33,648 bases of DNA, taken from the NCBI GenBank assembly GCA_036897625.1, contig JAYMTA010000248.1:1-33648 (forward strand). The letters are read 5' to 3'. The translations under genes and the position numbers were made by a program. Each line of letters opens with the position of its first letter. Within the stretch, counting starts at the first letter, position 1. Under the pieces are notes generated by a model, which was given only the letters and a program-made list of their open reading frames with translations, was not told the origin of the DNA and did no database searches. Positions 24,081 to 33,589 of the stretch are shown in pieces. This DNA is from Pelargonium cotyledonis. Its lineage: Eukaryota > Streptophyta > Magnoliopsida > Geraniales > Geraniaceae.

Positions 24081-24220
24081 TTTCCACAGAGGATTGATTG
24101 ATACAGTAACTGCTTCGTATCGTGCGCGGTGGCGGAGGCTAACGTGCGCAGGGGGTGTTGCGAGCGAGAACGAGAGCTTCGAGTAGAGAAATGGATGAGA
24201 GGGAGATTTTTGGGGAGTGG

Positions 24221-24230
24221 TATTTATTTA
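24221..24230 (-). promoter_or_regulatory. Candidate TATA box of AXS
   Basis: TAAATAAATA on the minus strand, about 140 nt upstream of the AXS ATG. A start site 30 nt downstream would give a 5' UTR of about 110 nt that lacks an upstream ATG. Position and sequence fit; no experimental support. Confidence 0.45.
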
Positions 24231-24336
24231 ACGGAGGGAAGATGGGTCTGCGAGGTTGCGAGGTGGGCCCCACAGATTTATGGTTTATGCTATACTCTCG
24301 GGCGAGTAGACACACTTCGTATTCGCTAATGTGGGT

Positions 24337-24346
24337 GCCACGTGTT
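24337..24346 (-). promoter_or_regulatory. G-box (CACGTG) upstream of AXS
   Basis: Palindromic CACGTG within GCCACGTGTT, about 110 bp upstream of the candidate TATA box. G-boxes bind plant bZIP/bHLH factors; whether this one is used is unknown. Confidence 0.45.
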
Positions 24347-24472
24347 CTGGCGGTGATGTGCTATTGTGAGATTGGAATCAGCTGATTTTTGTCGCTTCTA
24401 ATGATTTTGCCAGCAGCAATAATACAAATTAGAAATGTAGTTCTCAATTTAAAAAGTAAAGTTATTATCGAA

Positions 24473-24505
24473 ACATGTTGGATCAAATAATTTAAACGTT
24501 TTGAA
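24473..24505 (+). mobile_element. SINE head fragment (family of 27929-28125)
   Basis: CATGTTGGATCAAATAATTT then AAACGTTTTGAA matches the first 33 nt of the SINE copies at 25192 and 27930. Only the head is recognisable. Confidence 0.35.
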
Positions 24506-25191
24506 CCAAATGGAGTGAATTATTTGAGTTAATTGGGAAAAGCTACTCATGTTGTGTATCTTAAATGGTAATAAAAAGGTAAAATCATTAATTTGGTCCC
24601 AAGTTATAGTTTCTCAACTCTTTGAAAAAAATTGACACAAACCCTACCCAATTCCTAAATTGTCATTTCTAATTAGGTGATGTGTTGGAGCAAATTTGGT
24701 CTTTACCTATGAGTCGACGTGAACAATTTAAACGGGTTTTGGTTCAACCGCTCAATTTAATTGTGTTCATATTAATTAATTCAAATTATTTAGTTGATGT
24801 ATTGTGTTTATATCGAACTCGAGTGGCACGTCTAATTCGTTTGTTGTAAATAGGTCATGCAGCACATATAGTATTAACCCATTTAAGAATGGGAATGGAA
24901 ATCCACCGTGCAAGAAAAACTCATATTATATAAAACATGTCAAATGTATTATGTTTCTTTTGAAATATACATATAAGACATGATTTTTTGCTATGTATGC
25001 TAAATTAAACAACTGAAATCACGACATTGCTTTAAAACTTCATTCATATCCACTATAATGATTTTCCACAAACTAATCGATCCATTAATTTCATAATTTG
25101 AATTAGAAGTAACAACTTTATTAGTGACTTAACAAAATCGAAATAAGTATATTGTGTCTTTATACATCAAAAAATATCATAAAAATGAAGA

Positions 25192-25290
25192 CATGTTGGG
25201 TTAAACAATTTTAGCGCTTTGAATCTTTTTAAGATATCACGTTCAAATTTCATTACAACTGATATGATGTGAGATTTATGAAATAAAAAG
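25192..25290 (+). mobile_element. SINE copy, diverged (family of 27929-28125)
   Basis: Aligns by eye over about 100 nt with the SINE at 27930. Shared parts are CATGTT..GT.AAACA, GCGC.TTGAAT, a B-box-like CACGTTCAAATTTC, and GTGAGATTTATG against GGTGAAATTTATG. The 3' half and poly-A tail are missing, so it is a truncated or old copy. Confidence 0.5.
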
Positions 25291-25959
25291 AAGAGCTGCC
25301 CCTGAAATACTTTCGCCTTCATAATTAATGTGGTTGAAATAGGTCCATTGTTGTGGTCATCAAATTGTAATTGGATTTGTCCATTTTAAAGGTTTTTTCA
25401 AAGTTGAGTCAACTACTTTTTGGAAGTAAGTAATTTATTCATAGTAATTGATGATGAGTGGTTTAGTTTCACTCATTAATGTTTTGATACTACAAATATA
25501 TTGTCAAGATACAAAAAATAAAATTTGAGGTTGATAAACACTTAAAAATATTTGTTTTCAACAAAGTTTAAGTTCCCAACGTCATATTTTTTGATATTCA
25601 TTTTAACATAATAGTCGGTGACATATACACAATTATGTATAGATTTGATAAAGAAAATTTTCAACTTCATCTCACATTATCTACTATTTTAAGATCGCAA
25701 TAAATTACAACAATGAATGATTTTTATAATAAATGAATGTCAAGAATAAAACCATTTTTAAAAAAATATATCTATTTTCAACCATGCTATGTTTGACACA
25801 ATATCATAAAAGTATTATATTAAAATCACAAGTATTTTTTACCAATTATAGAAGTTAACAAAAAATTTAATGCAAGGACATACTGGTAGTTTAGTAAATA
25901 CTAAAATACAGCATTTTTATTTATTTTTTGTCATTTTATCTTCCCATAATAGAATAGTC

Positions 25960-26230
25960 CCATGGCTGAGTCTATTGTTGTGCGATTCAGCATGCCTTAT
26001 TTAGCTGATGGGAGCGAGTAGGGTGTGCGAGTACAGAAATGGGCGGTATATTATTACGTCAGCGAGTCATGTAAGTCGCTTCGCTTTGTGAAATGAGCTG
26101 TCTACCTTGAAGCTCACGTGGGTCATATTTTCTTCTGAAAGAGAAACTACGCTGTTTTGCAATCCCCACGCGCACTTTTTGTACGCTCCAATCCCAACCG
26201 AATTTACTTGTCCCTTGTCAGAAGCTTTCT
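25960..26230. other. GC-richer patch in AT-rich spacer
   Basis: Stands out from its surroundings in base composition. Contains CACGTG (G-box), TTACGTCA (bZIP-type site) and several CG dinucleotides, but no reading frame. It could be a detached regulatory segment or promoter relic, or an unrecognised repeat. Confidence 0.25.
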
Positions 26231-26683
26231 GGTTTTACCATTTTTGATTTTTTTTATTTATTAAAACATTAATTATCTAAAAGAGTTCTACAAAATAGCG
26301 ACCGACACTTAAAAAAGCTAAAAAAATAGAATTATTATTTTTTAAATAAAACGCATAATTAATAGGCGTTGCGTTGACGATCTCGATAGTACTATAGGGT
26401 ACACTTTCATGAGATTATTCGAGGTCGCAATGTTTTAGTGAGTCACAACTTCTACTTCGACAAAATAAGGCCTTCCACAATTGTATGGCCCAAGATAAAC
26501 GAGTTTTGGCCGTCGATGATTTGTCTTTGTGATGTTGATACATTTGATCACAACGTGTCACTTCATTATTCGTCAAACTCAATTAAGAATATAAGTGTCA
26601 TCACGTGAATCATAATTTCATGTTGTTCAACTACGTAAATTTTTGAGTGTATGCATATCCGACTATAAATTGCGGGCTATAGT

Positions 26684-26841
26684 TAGAGCTGACAATTTAG
26701 ATTTGAACTTGAAAACACCCAACTCAATTTTTATTCAATTGTAATCCAACCCAAATTTTATCGGTTTGAATAATTCGCAAAATTCACTCTGTTTGATGTC
26801 TAAATCGCGAACCCGACTCAACCCTAAATTTGGCACATCTA
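26684..26841. mobile_element. hAT-like MITE, copy 2
   Basis: Left end TAGAGCTGACAATTTAG; reverse-complemented right end TAGATGTGCCAAATTTAG. These are imperfect terminal inverted repeats (one gap, a few mismatches). The left end matches the element at 13165 over 15 bases except one. No clean 8-bp duplication (GCTATAGT against GATATGAT, 5 of 8 equal). Confidence 0.5.
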
Positions 26842-27928
26842 GATATGATGCCAAGTGTTTTTGCAATTTATTTATTACTAGTTGAATATCACAGTTAGAC
26901 TATACTAAAGTCTAGTAGTTGTCTTGGTTCTGTAACCGCACTCAACAGCACCGACAAAGTCAACAAAAATCTAGAGTTCTCGCCACGCTCTCCCAAGCGC
27001 GTGTAGTTGAGTTGTGGAGGTGGTTTCAAGATCATTGCCAGATATAGCCGATGAAAATATTGAGATCAAATCAACGTAAGTGAGGTCATTTTTGGCATCT
27101 AACGGTTCTGATGCAGCCACATAGGTTTAAAACACTGTTTTTCACCAATTATTAAATCCGCGTTTTTATTTCTCCTTTATTTCCATATGAAAAATGTGTT
27201 TGGTTTTGTCAAAAAATAAAATAAAATGTGTTTGGTAATTATAAAATAAATTATTAAGATGAGTTGACAATTCATATATATACTAGGCTGTGTTTCTTTT
27301 GATGTTTTATTTTTAAATTTATATTTGTGCTCGTATGTTTATGTGCAAAGTGTAAATTATATATTTGATACAATTGTAATGTTAATAATTTTAATTTTCC
27401 TACATATTTGTAATTTTAATCTATTTTGTACTTATGCTCAAGAACAAATAACTAAAAAGAGCATAAGCTTGAGTTTTTATATTGAATTGCGTGTTTCCGT
27501 CTTGTTTCTCATTAATATTGTTTTTTTTTTTTTTTTTATAAGTTTCTCATTAATATTGTGTGTTTTATACTCACTAGTTTCGCTGTGTTGGTAATTGTAA
27601 GTGTACTTTCGTTTCTTTTTCTTTCTTATATTTTCCATTTACTTTTTGCTTTAATTAAAATGCGTTCGAAAGTGTATTTTTGTTCGAATGTTTTTTCATT
27701 GCAAAACAAAATACTCGTACTTCTTCTTTTGAAGCAAAATACTTGTAGTTAATTTGATAATTTTATGATTTATATATAACTTATTAATCAAATAAGTCCG
27801 TCGTACACATTTGATATTTAATTTTTAGCCATATAATAAACTAGAAAAATATTAAAGGCTTAATAATTAATTATTTTCTTATGGGAATTAATAATATTTA
27901 AAAACTCATTAAGTGGTGATAGTACTAA

Positions 27929-28125
27929 GGCATGTTAAGTCAAACAGTTGATGCGCATTGAATTTTCTTTGAGGTCTTATGTTTGAGCCTCTTTGACGAC
28001 AGTCTGAGGTGAAATTTATGGGGTTAAAAGAAAAACCAACAACTAATAAAGGTGACGCCTCCCACTGAGAGGTGAGAAACACTGGCATTTAGAGGATTAC
28101 TGTCTCGGTATTTAAAAAAAAAAAA
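27929..28125 (+). mobile_element. tRNA-derived SINE with poly-A tail and target-site duplication
   Basis: Head GGCATGTTAAGTCAAACAGT with a degenerate A box and a B-box-like ATGTTTGAGCCTC about 50 nt later. A body of about 100 nt follows, ending in CTGTCTCGGTATTT and an A12 tail (28114-28125). Flanks are TGATAGTACTAA at 27917-27928 and TGATAGAACTAA at 28133-28144, a 12-bp duplication with one mismatch. Head, B box, tail and duplication together make a SINE the clear reading. Confidence 0.75.
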
Positions 28126-28529
28126 GGAGTGATGATAGAACTAAATTTTATTAATATAAATGACTGACCATTTTTAACTATGGTATTGTCTTAAATATAT
28201 TTTTTTCCCCAAAAAAAAAAAAGACCATGAATACATTAATTTTTAAGAAGAGTAAACGCATATACTATATAGTACTTCTAATAATGATAATGAATTATGG
28301 TACAACATGAATTACATGCCCTGCCATTCCACGAGGTTGCTCCTGAAATCAAGTGACTTCAATTTGCAGTTAAAATAGCTGGCAATAATGGATATTATAA
28401 ATAAATAAATAAATAGTTTTGTAGTACCATTTATTTTTAATTCATTAACAATATGGAGCTATGGATGCAAGTTGGCTGCGTGCTGGTATGGTAAGTTAAT
28501 GGGATAGCGGCGTGACTAGGCACCTGCGC
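28126..28529. other. AT-rich spacer
   Basis: Low-complexity A/T sequence including an (AAAT)n run near 28397-28415. No gene or element recognised. Confidence 0.4.
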
Positions 28530-28684
28530 GCTACTGATGTCGGCCTACGGGTTTTCTATTCGGCCTGTCTTGAAACACGGACTAAAGAGTCAGATATATG
28601 TGCGAGTCAACTAGCAAGCAAACTCATAAGATGCAGAAAAGCTGAGTGGTAGGATCCCCTTGCGGATTGCACCGGACCCGACCT
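28530..28684 (+). pseudogene. Degenerate fragment of nuclear 25S rRNA
   Basis: The phrases TGTCTTGAAACACGGACTAA, GTGCGAGTCAACTAGCAAGC, AAGCTGAGTGGTAGGATCCC and TTGCACCGGACCCGACC follow, in order and spacing, a universally conserved segment of eukaryotic large-subunit rRNA (canonical form GTCTTGAAACACGGACC ... GTGCGAGTCAACGGG ... AGCTGATTGGCGGGATCCC). Most differences are C-to-T or G-to-A, the pattern left by decay of methylated cytosine. Only about 155 nt are present, so it is an inserted fragment, not a functional rRNA gene. It matches the nuclear cytosolic rRNA rather than organelle 23S. Confidence 0.85.
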
Positions 28685-28965
28685 AGTTGTTATTGGGCCT
28701 AAGGCCCATCATCAGAGACCCAATTCATTGGCCACTAAGGCTGGGCCATGGTCATTGAGAATTTAGACTCAAATTTGTGACACCGAAACTCGATCTACAA
28801 TTTTGCGGGGTTTGGTTAACATGACATAGAGCCGATCATTTTCCTAGTAAGATAAACTTATAGATTACGAAATCGGCGCATGTTTTGGATCATGCGGTGT
28901 TAAAAGAAAACCGATAATCGGCCAATCCGTCAATTCAAATCGTACCCGCTATGCTGAACATAGAA
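28685..28965. other. Unassigned spacer between 25S fragment and RNase H relic
   Basis: Moderately GC-containing sequence without a reading frame or recognised repeat. It may belong to the same insertion as either neighbour. Confidence 0.3.
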
Positions 28966-29240
28966 CTTCAAATGGTGGAGGCAATGCCAATTAGGAAGCT
29001 CGGAGCTGGGTTGCCGAGCGTGGCAAAAACATTTCAATGGTGGAGATGGATGCGTTGCAGGTAGTCCAAGTATTACAAACTGAATAGGATGCCTTCAGTG
29101 CCTTTGCTCTAATCATATATCCGAGCAATATTGTCTCAATATAGTAATTTAAAGTTTGTTTTTGTAGGAGCTTTGCGAATCAAGTAGCTCATGAGTTAGC
29201 ACGGTTACGTCATGCACAAAAGTTTTTTTTGGCTCACAAA
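28966..29240 (+). mobile_element. Decayed retrotransposon RNase H-like (RVT_3) fragment
   Basis: Plus strand encodes EAMPIR (28978-28995), then after a frame change EARSWVAERGKNISMVEMDA and LQVVQVLQTE (28995-29084), then, after in-frame stops, RSFANQVAHELARLRH (about 29166-29213). This is the order seen in plant LINE-type RNase H domains: 'AEAxaiREAlsWv', the 'vExDalqvVqal' strand with catalytic Asp, and the final 'RxaNqvAHeLAR' helix. At least one frameshift and three stop codons (TAG, TAG, TAA) show it is dead. No reverse transcriptase remains nearby. Confidence 0.7.
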
Positions 29241-29560
29241 GACAGACAAGCGTCAGAAAACTCACCATGATTAATTTTTTCCGGGTTAAATGGCGCGTGC
29301 GGATATGGGAGGCTATACGATCTATTCGGATATCCCGAGAATGTCCGAGAGGATCAATCTTTGACTGTGACGTTGAATTGCTATTTGCGGATATGTTTAA
29401 AATGTACTGGCCGAATTTGTAGACCAAATTGGAACACTTTCCAAGTCTTAAAAGACATTATGGTAAGTACAATGAAATGTTCTCGAGTACTTCCATACTA
29501 GGCAAGCAAGAGGGTTTGAAACATGGCTACAAATAAACATTGATAACGAGATGGTGTAGC
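29241..29560. other. 3' flank of the SAAL1-like gene
   Basis: Between the RNase H relic and the SAAL1-like stop codon. Probably includes the 3' UTR of that minus-strand gene nearest 29560. Nothing else recognised. Confidence 0.35.
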
Positions 29561-32500
29561 TTACTTGGTGTGTTTATGACAACAATCCAACAATCTTTCA
29601 ATATCCCGATCGTCTACATAACGTTCCCCTATTGAATGTTTCTCCTCGGCGGCAATCTTCAAAGCAGTCCACTGTTTTAAAATTGAGGCTATCCTTCTAA
29701 GCTGTTGCAAAGTTAAAGGAAAACAAACACGAACCATACGTAGCGATAAATTGTACAACTAATTTTAAAGCGCGATTAATGGTTAGTCCGATCAATTGAC
29801 AGAGAAGGATACAGCTGTAATTCTAGCACTCGACTCTTTTTCGGGGTCGGTGGAGCTCTCATGTTCTCTGCGTGAGTCATCAAGTTGGTAGTCAATAAGA
29901 ACATCTTCTATGAGATCCGATTTGGTAACAAGAACTGACACGTAATGATGTAGACTTGAGGGACTCATTTCCTCTTCCCGAACTCGGACAAGTAACCTTG
30001 CAATTATGTTCCAAAGAGCATTTCGTGCTTCTAGATCATCCGAAGCGAGAGGAAATATGTCAAAAAGACCCTGCAGGAAAGGCAAATCTGAATGGATCCA
30101 AAATGTCACTCCTAACTCCGGATGGAAGTTTATACGATCCAAATTGTAAAGTTGATCATAATTCAATATATTTTAATGGTACAAACTTTTAAACAATTTA
30201 CCCTGTGATATATCTGAAGCGAAAGTAGCAGCATCAGACAAAATATTTGCAATCAAAACTGCTGCGGTAACACAAGAGTTTGCAACCTGCAGAAGAATGG
30301 TTACCAAGTCATTAGAACTAATATATCATCGTTCTATTTCCAGTGATACATGAGTAACTCGATAGAATATATAAAGCATCAAAACGCTATGTAGCATAAA
30401 CAGATGATGTAGCTAACATATTCCATGAGTTCTTTGAAATAAATCAAAAAAATTGTTTGTTAACCCAAAATATGTATCAGAAAATGGATCTAAATCATAA
30501 ATCTCAAAAGTAAAATGTTGGTGCATAAATTTCAATTAGAAAATGTTAACAAAGAAAAACATTAATAAGCTAACATTGTAATGCTGAAAGAATAAAAAAT
30601 CATGCAATTTAGAGAACTGATGGTGAGTTATGACTCAAACACTAGTAAGAATATCGTTTTGGAAAACATTAACTTGGAACAGTTATAAACCAAACATTAT
30701 TCAAAATTTCATAAAATACATAAAAATTCAAGGTGGGTTACCTCAGCTTTATCAGGGAGTTTGACCAGATCACAGACTAGTTGAAAGAGTCCCTTGTTCG
30801 AACAGACTTCAATAGAGTGGCCATCTATGACAGAAAGAGCTTCGATTGTGCGAAGAATTGCATCAAGAACAGAGTACCTGAACTCATCACGTACTTGCTG
30901 TGTAAGGGATAAAGATACAATAACTACTACCAACTAACCAAGAAACTCATCACTAGAACCGGAAAGAAAAACTGAATGGAAATGTAATCAAGACATTTGG
31001 TATATAGAAGGCATTTTGCATATGACTGTTCCACGTTCTATTTGACAGTTAAATAAATATGAAATGCTAGAGCAACATATTCATGTTGTTTATGATGTTA
31101 GTGTATAATATACATTGCCAGATGACTAGTAGAATCATTGATATTTGGAAAAAGACGAAGCCACTAGAATACAGCAGAAGCGACACGTCAAATCCTTTTT
31201 CCCAAGAAGATTTTTGCAAAACACCATAAATACATAAACAAAACGCTAGATGCCATGAAGGGCCTGCTTCTCTAAACAATATAATCTAATAGGAAAGGAA
31301 GAAAAAAAAATTGTCTGCTAATAGTGTGAAGTTATACCTTTCATGTAATCTGTCATTTGTTAATTTAACCATCTCAGTACTCAAGAGATTTATCAATAGG
31401 GTTGGTAAGCCCAGCTTCATCAAAGGTGGAAGAAGAGAACTCAATACTCCCTCTTCACTTTCTAAAATGGCCAATAATAACCCAACACACTGTTAAGAAC
31501 AAACAAACAAATAGCCCCATTTAGATAACTGCTGTGGCAGTAATAGTCTAACATTTGATATTTGCCCACATAGAAGCAAAGGCAACGTTTTACAATATTC
31601 TCCATTAATATAGCACTGATATATGTACCTTTTCGATAAGTTGTGGGTTTAAGGTATTTTCAGCCACCCATAAAATACGACATAGAACATTTTCGGCACT
31701 CAATGCCTTTGCCCAAATTTTGAATTCACTACCTTGAAGACCTGAAGTTAACAACCTGCATCGGAACACTAATAGTAAGAAGCACACATGCATGCTAACA
31801 ACCAATATTAAACAATGCAATAGTTTGTAAGCTACAATAACAAAGAACAAATAGCTATCTGTATATATCACCGGAAAGCTTCGCATAGGCCTTGGGTGTC
31901 ATCTAAAAACAATTGCTCCACAACTAGATCAACCAATCCATCTTTAGAGACTATATGGTTCATGGGTCCTTCGTGGCAGGCAAGGTTTCCGATAATTCCA
32001 AGAATAATCTCCTAAAGAAAATAAAAGGTAAATAAAAAATGATACGTCTACAAGTATCCAAGTCTTTAAAGATCACTTAGTAACTAACCAGTTCATCCAT
32101 TCTTCATGGAATGAACTTTGGTGTCATGCAAAACAATTTCCAAACTCGAAACTTGACATACCGTAACACGAACAGATTGAGAAACCATTAGGTTTGCTAA
32201 CAACACTTCAAGTACAAGGTTTTCCACCTGCATTGATACGTTGATGTCCAGTCAATCTATAACAGTAAACAATACACAGCAAGATAGCTACCTCTATTAT
32301 GAAAATATGTGATGTTTCTCTAATGAAAGTTTTCACAATAGTTAACATTTTCTAGATGCTTGAGCAAAGGGACAAAAAAAAACATTTGCTAGTTGTTATG
32401 GATTTGGGTTCTATCACAAAACTAAAAATGAGTCAAATGACTCAACACACCATCAAAATAAGCAATAAGGGTCAACAGGAAAATTTAAAAATAGAAAGGC

Positions 32501-33292
32501 AAAATAGAGTACCATGAGTTCTGCATGATCCTTACTTGCAGCAAGATCCCACAAAATGCAACCATACTCTTCCCAAGCCTCTTCTCTCACCGATGCAACA
32601 CTCTCTTCAGGTCCTTTACGAGAAAATGCATCAGAATCTCCAACAATATCTATGTCCATGTCTTTGCCATCAGTTTTATGAACTCCAACTTCACATACCT
32701 CAGTTTCTTCCAAACTATCATTATTTTGTCCCGAATTATCGTTAACATCACAATTGCTCCTCTCGCCCATAGGCAACAGTTTTCTTATCAGTGAGATTAT
32801 ATAACTTGGATCAACGGTAGTCGATATATCAAATAACTGCACATTAAAGTTTAAAAAATAAGATGAAATAAATAAATCCAATGAGTTTCCTCCATGAACA
32901 CACTCATTTTTATATACATCTAATACAATAACACAACAACAAAATCACCTAATTTGCAAATACTCTCATAATTTACCAAATATCCATCAACTATACAGAA
33001 AAAATGTTCAAATATTCAAGAAACTAACTCAACAACAATACACAAATTTGCGAATATCAGCAAAAAAATTCATAAAATCAAAGAGCTCTCCAGCAACTCA
33101 TTCAAATTAAAATATCTATGCACACATTATTTGCGATTGTTACTGAAGATTTTGAAAATAATCGAAGTATTTGAATGTGACCTCATCGGGAGGAGCAGAA
33201 GGGTTGTGCGATGGTGCATTCTGGTCTTCTACGAGCTGTCGCTGCAGCTCTTCTCCTTCTTCCAGTGAAGCTGATACTGATTCGAGCGCCAT
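29561..33292 (-). CDS. SAAL1-like ARM-repeat protein
   Basis: Resembles eukaryotic SAAL1 (serum amyloid A-like 1), an armadillo-type helical-repeat protein whose animal members are linked to cell proliferation; no plant role is established to my knowledge. Ten exons: 33182-33292, 32513-32836, 32162-32227, 31872-32011, 31629-31755, 31338-31489, 30742-30877, 30202-30286, 29813-30087, 29561-29701; 518 aa, stop TAA. Residues 1-37 are acidic. The segment up to about 125 is Asp/Glu-rich, and YGCILWDLAASKDHAELM ends exon 2. EIILGIIGNLACHEGP (from residue 168) is a typical SAAL1/ARM helix, followed by leucine-rich helices to about residue 440. The tail is basic and charged, ending CCHKHTK. All junctions keep frame. 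The acceptor of exon 9 was set at 30087 because the later AG at 30071 would break the frame. The final intron is U12-like. Confidence 0.88.
29702..29812 (-). other. U12-type (minor spliceosome) intron, last intron of SAAL1-like gene
   Basis: Donor GTATCCTTC matches the U12 donor consensus (A/G)TATCCTTT at eight of nine positions. Just before the acceptor lies TTTTCCTTTAACTTTGCAACAG read as TTCCTTTAAC then TTTGCAACAG: a U12-like branch site with the branch A 11-12 nt from the splice site, the short distance required by this class. None of the other 38 introns located here has such a donor. Length 111 nt, phase 0. Confidence 0.8.
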
Positions 33293-33510
33293 TAACCTCT
33301 GATTTTGACAAACAGAATCTTCGAAAACGAAACAATCACTGAATCGTCTCCTTCTCCTCTCTGTTCCTCGATTGCTTTATGTTCGTTAAAATAAATAAAT
33401 AAACGATTCGGGGAGAAAATGAAAATTCTCAAGAGATTGTAGGTGAAAATGAATAAAAATTTGAGGCAAAATTGAAAATTCTCGAGATTTGTTAGGGAAA
33501 ATGGAAATGC
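33293..33510 (-). promoter_or_regulatory. 5' flank of SAAL1-like gene, bounded by a tRNA gene
   Basis: Only 225 nt separate the start codon from the tRNA-Gly gene on the same strand. A minus-strand TTTATTTATTTATTTTAAC run (about 33386-33404) is a possible TATA-like region about 100 nt upstream of the ATG. The core promoter must be compact or overlap the tRNA. Confidence 0.35.
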
Positions 33511-33514
33511 AAAA
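33511..33514 (-). terminator. RNA polymerase III terminator of tRNA-Gly
   Basis: Four T residues on the minus strand, 3 nt past the tRNA 3' end; the minimal Pol III stop signal. Confidence 0.6.
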
Positions 33515-33517
33515 GTT

Positions 33518-33589
33518 TGCGTTTGCCGGGAGTCGAACCCGGGTCTATTGCTTGGAAGGCAATTATCCTAACCGTTGGACTACAAACGC
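33518..33589 (-). tRNA. tRNA-Gly (anticodon UCC)
   Basis: 72 nt including discriminator A. Acceptor stem GCGTTTG/CAAACGC. Anticodon stem ATTGC/GCAAT encloses loop CTTCCAA, giving anticodon UCC for GGA/GGG codons. T arm CCGGG-TTCGACT-CCCGG contains the B box. A-box region TAGTCCAACGG in the D arm. No intron. A CAA motif and an A/T-rich stretch lie just upstream, as usual for plant tRNA genes. Confidence 0.97.

Larger units (their letters stand above)
24347..27928. other. Long AT-rich gene-free spacer with transposon fragments
   Basis: No conserved reading frame on either strand. Contains SINE fragments at 24473-24505 and 25192-25290, an hAT-like MITE at 26684-26841, a GC-richer patch at 25960-26230, and low-complexity T-rich tracts around 27300-27760 (including a T run near 27520-27537). 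The rest shows nothing I can assign. Confidence 0.5.

Noticed and set aside
23821-24186. Plus-strand open frames over AXS exon 1
   Set aside because: Antisense shadows of a GC-rich coding exon and 5' UTR.
24690-24880. Possible further hAT-type MITE (ACGGGTTTTGGTTCAACCG wording)
   Set aside because: Interior wording is suggestive but terminal inverted repeats and a duplication could not be found.
27325-27752. Plus-strand open frames giving hydrophobic peptides
   Set aside because: T-rich low-complexity DNA always translates into Phe/Leu/Ile runs; no start context, splice support or family match.
28530-28684. Reading the 25S fragment as a functional rRNA gene
   Set aside because: Only about 155 nt remain, with many changes at universally conserved positions and no adjoining rDNA.
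30061-30286. Apparent frameshift between SAAL1-like exons 8 and 9
   Set aside because: It appears only if the AG at 30071 is used; the AG at 30088 restores frame and adds residues that fit the ARM solenoid.
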